Below are positions 63,701-64,000 of a DNA stretch of 64,000 nt, in pieces. The stretch's first letter is position 1. The number at the start of each line of letters is the position of its first letter. Source of the stretch: Pollutimonas bauzanensis (GTDB lineage: Bacteria > Pseudomonadota > Gammaproteobacteria > Burkholderiales > Burkholderiaceae_B); the NCBI RefSeq assembly GCF_900129885.1, contig NZ_FQXE01000005.1, forward strand, positions 1 to 64,000, in the 5' to 3' direction. Under the pieces are notes generated by a model. It searched no databases. It had not been told where the DNA came from and saw only the letters and a list, made by a program, of their open reading frames with translations. A program made the translations under genes and the position numbers.

Positions 63701-64000
63701 GGCCTTGCCCGCAGCGGATGAGAATCCAGGCCGGGAGGCAGTCAGACCGGGCGATGCACGAGAAACGGCCCTGTTGTCGATCTGGTGCGAGGTGCTCGGC
63801 CGCCACGATCTGGGCGTGACGGACAACTTCTTCGAGGTGGGCGGTGATTCGATTCTGAGCCTGCAGATCATTGCGCGGGCGCGGAAGGTGGGATTGAAGC
63901 TCACACCGCGACAGATGTTCGAGCATCCGACGGTGGCCGGGCTGGCACGGATGGCACAGGACTATGGCGAGGAGATCCGGCATGCGGAGGTGCATCAGGC
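60723..64000 (+). CDS. Nonribosomal peptide synthetase, first module (partial, runs off the window end)
   Basis: An open frame of 1092 codons with no stop before the window end. GGAAAGGGTG precedes the ATG, which overlaps the previous gene by 14 bp. A short leader (residues 1-55) is followed by a condensation domain (HHIISDG at 188-194). The adenylation domain has YTSGSTGLPKG at 654-664, NLYGPTETT and YRSGDL. The carrier domain ends FFEVGGDSILSLQ (Ser1043). The GGDSI form suggests an epimerisation domain next. Specificity residues read by eye are D-V-H-R-I-V-L-V-A, which I cannot assign to a known amino acid. It is the peptide-building enzyme of the siderophore locus. Confidence 0.93.
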   Translation, partial: MAMSEAVARPDDELLAISQAYVALSDEKRRIFRSQVQARGIDASRLPIVPFPSRGRRFPLSHAQERLWFLWRLDPNGAAYNISGAVRLSGDLRPVDVRSALDRVLARHESLRKRFQEIDGLAWQVVEETSYGWSEYDLTEAEAGPQEPLHERLARLSRQPFDLERGPLFRVALIRVSAREYVLHFAMHHIISDGWSLGVLNKEFAQAYQAIHAGIHAAAWPLPIQYGDYALWQREWLDDATIGRQLAYWRERLGTEHTALELPFSRKRTGLRTAEGGRISRTVGRRTADALKRLARERGTTLFTLLLSSYCVLLARYSGQQDIRVGVPVSGRDRSETEPLIGFFVNTLVIRSELEGLTRFNELLEQVRVRMLEAHTHQDLPFARLVEDLQPARSLSHTPLFQTMFNFGVADRTSIRLPGLTISGVNMALETSRFDLVLNVGDGTELIAAFHYSKDVFDASVIERLLDHYMEVLEQVAQTGADLPLGEIRLSVDKTAYAPRMDHPFQPAAARIGARATAQPQAPALHCEGERLNYGQLDAWANQIAHRLQRGGIRPEERVGLCVERSAGLIAGLLGIMKSGGAFVPLDPDYPPERLAYMMEDAGVTRVLADARTAAHLAHLLADREVVVVSQVRDESVAPINAAVLAEQLAYVIYTSGSTGLPKGVAISQRALGLHLDDFIGTYGITAADKQFQSSTINFDVALHEMLPALIQGGQVEMRGPQLWDLETTSRHLAEQGVTFSRIPTAYWQQWLLNPPPAQSLPALRQITVGGEGLPGDALRRWRAGPLAHIRLDNLYGPTETTVACMYRETTQADTDQAIVSIGGPYPSRSVYVLDGAGNEAPTRGLGELCIGGDTLARGYLGRPGLTAEKFVPDPYREDGARLYRSGDLCRRREDGTIDFLGRMDQQVKLRGFRIEPGEIEAVLRQVADVNEAAVELQGEGESKRLVAYVVGEADETTLREAASARLPGYMVPSAYVKLEQLPLLPSGKVDRKALPAADENPGREAVRPGDARETALLSIWCEVLGRHDLGVTDNFFEVGGDSILSLQIIARARKVGLKLTPRQMFEHPTVAGLARMAQDYGEEIRHAEVHQ

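Overview
The window is high-GC DNA that reads like a betaproteobacterial (Burkholderiales, probably Alcaligenaceae: Bordetella/Achromobacter-like) chromosome. The 5S rRNA, the efe iron system, a FhaB/FhaC two-partner pair, GroES/EL and the nadA-nadB layout all fit this; species assignment is inference. No insertion sequence, CRISPR array or tRNA was seen.

Layout. 1-180: 3' end of an rRNA operon (5S plus terminator). 231-4763: a leftward stress block of an ECF41-type sigma factor, a carboxymuconolactone decarboxylase-like protein, a cupin, a LysR regulator, an NmrA-like reductase and Ohr, with one close match to an ECF41 promoter inside it. 4921-7523: a Zur box followed by a small Cys/His protein and a ZnuD-like TonB receptor. 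7666-8805: an AI-2E family permease. 8828-13886: a leftward Fur-box operon efeU-efeO-efeB-second EfeO-type protein-SDR. 14050-16880: rightward copper genes (DUF2946, YcnI, CopC-CopD fusion). 17013-18619: small genes, including a ModE-like regulator and SapC. 18629-35290: a two-partner secretion operon with a 4961-residue exoprotein. 35645-39536: nadA-nadB-ybiB behind two related palindromic operators. 39706-41912: otsB-otsA. Then an aldo/keto reductase, an unknown protein, a heat-shock groES-groEL copy without the GGM tail, and an orphan nifQ.

46905-64000 is a siderophore locus. A long Fur paralogue and an isochorismatase-type hydrolase lie at its left edge. A leftward export/uptake block follows: PepSY protein, small membrane protein, PvdE-like cyclic-peptide exporter, and PvdR/PvdT/OpmQ-like tripartite pump. 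A rightward biosynthetic block starts from Fur boxes: Sfp-type phosphopantetheinyl transferase, MbtH, type II thioesterase, a SznF-like protein with a C-terminal three-histidine cupin, a YqcI/YcgG-family protein, and an NRPS cut off by the window end.

The SznF-like plus YqcI/YcgG pair resembles GrbD/GrbE, the marker enzymes for graminine, the C-diazeniumdiolate ligand of gramibactin-type siderophores. The best reading is therefore an iron-repressed diazeniumdiolate peptide siderophore pathway with pyoverdine-style export. This is the most interesting system in the window. The two iron systems (efe and siderophore), the Zur-controlled receptor and the copper genes make this a metal-homeostasis-rich region.
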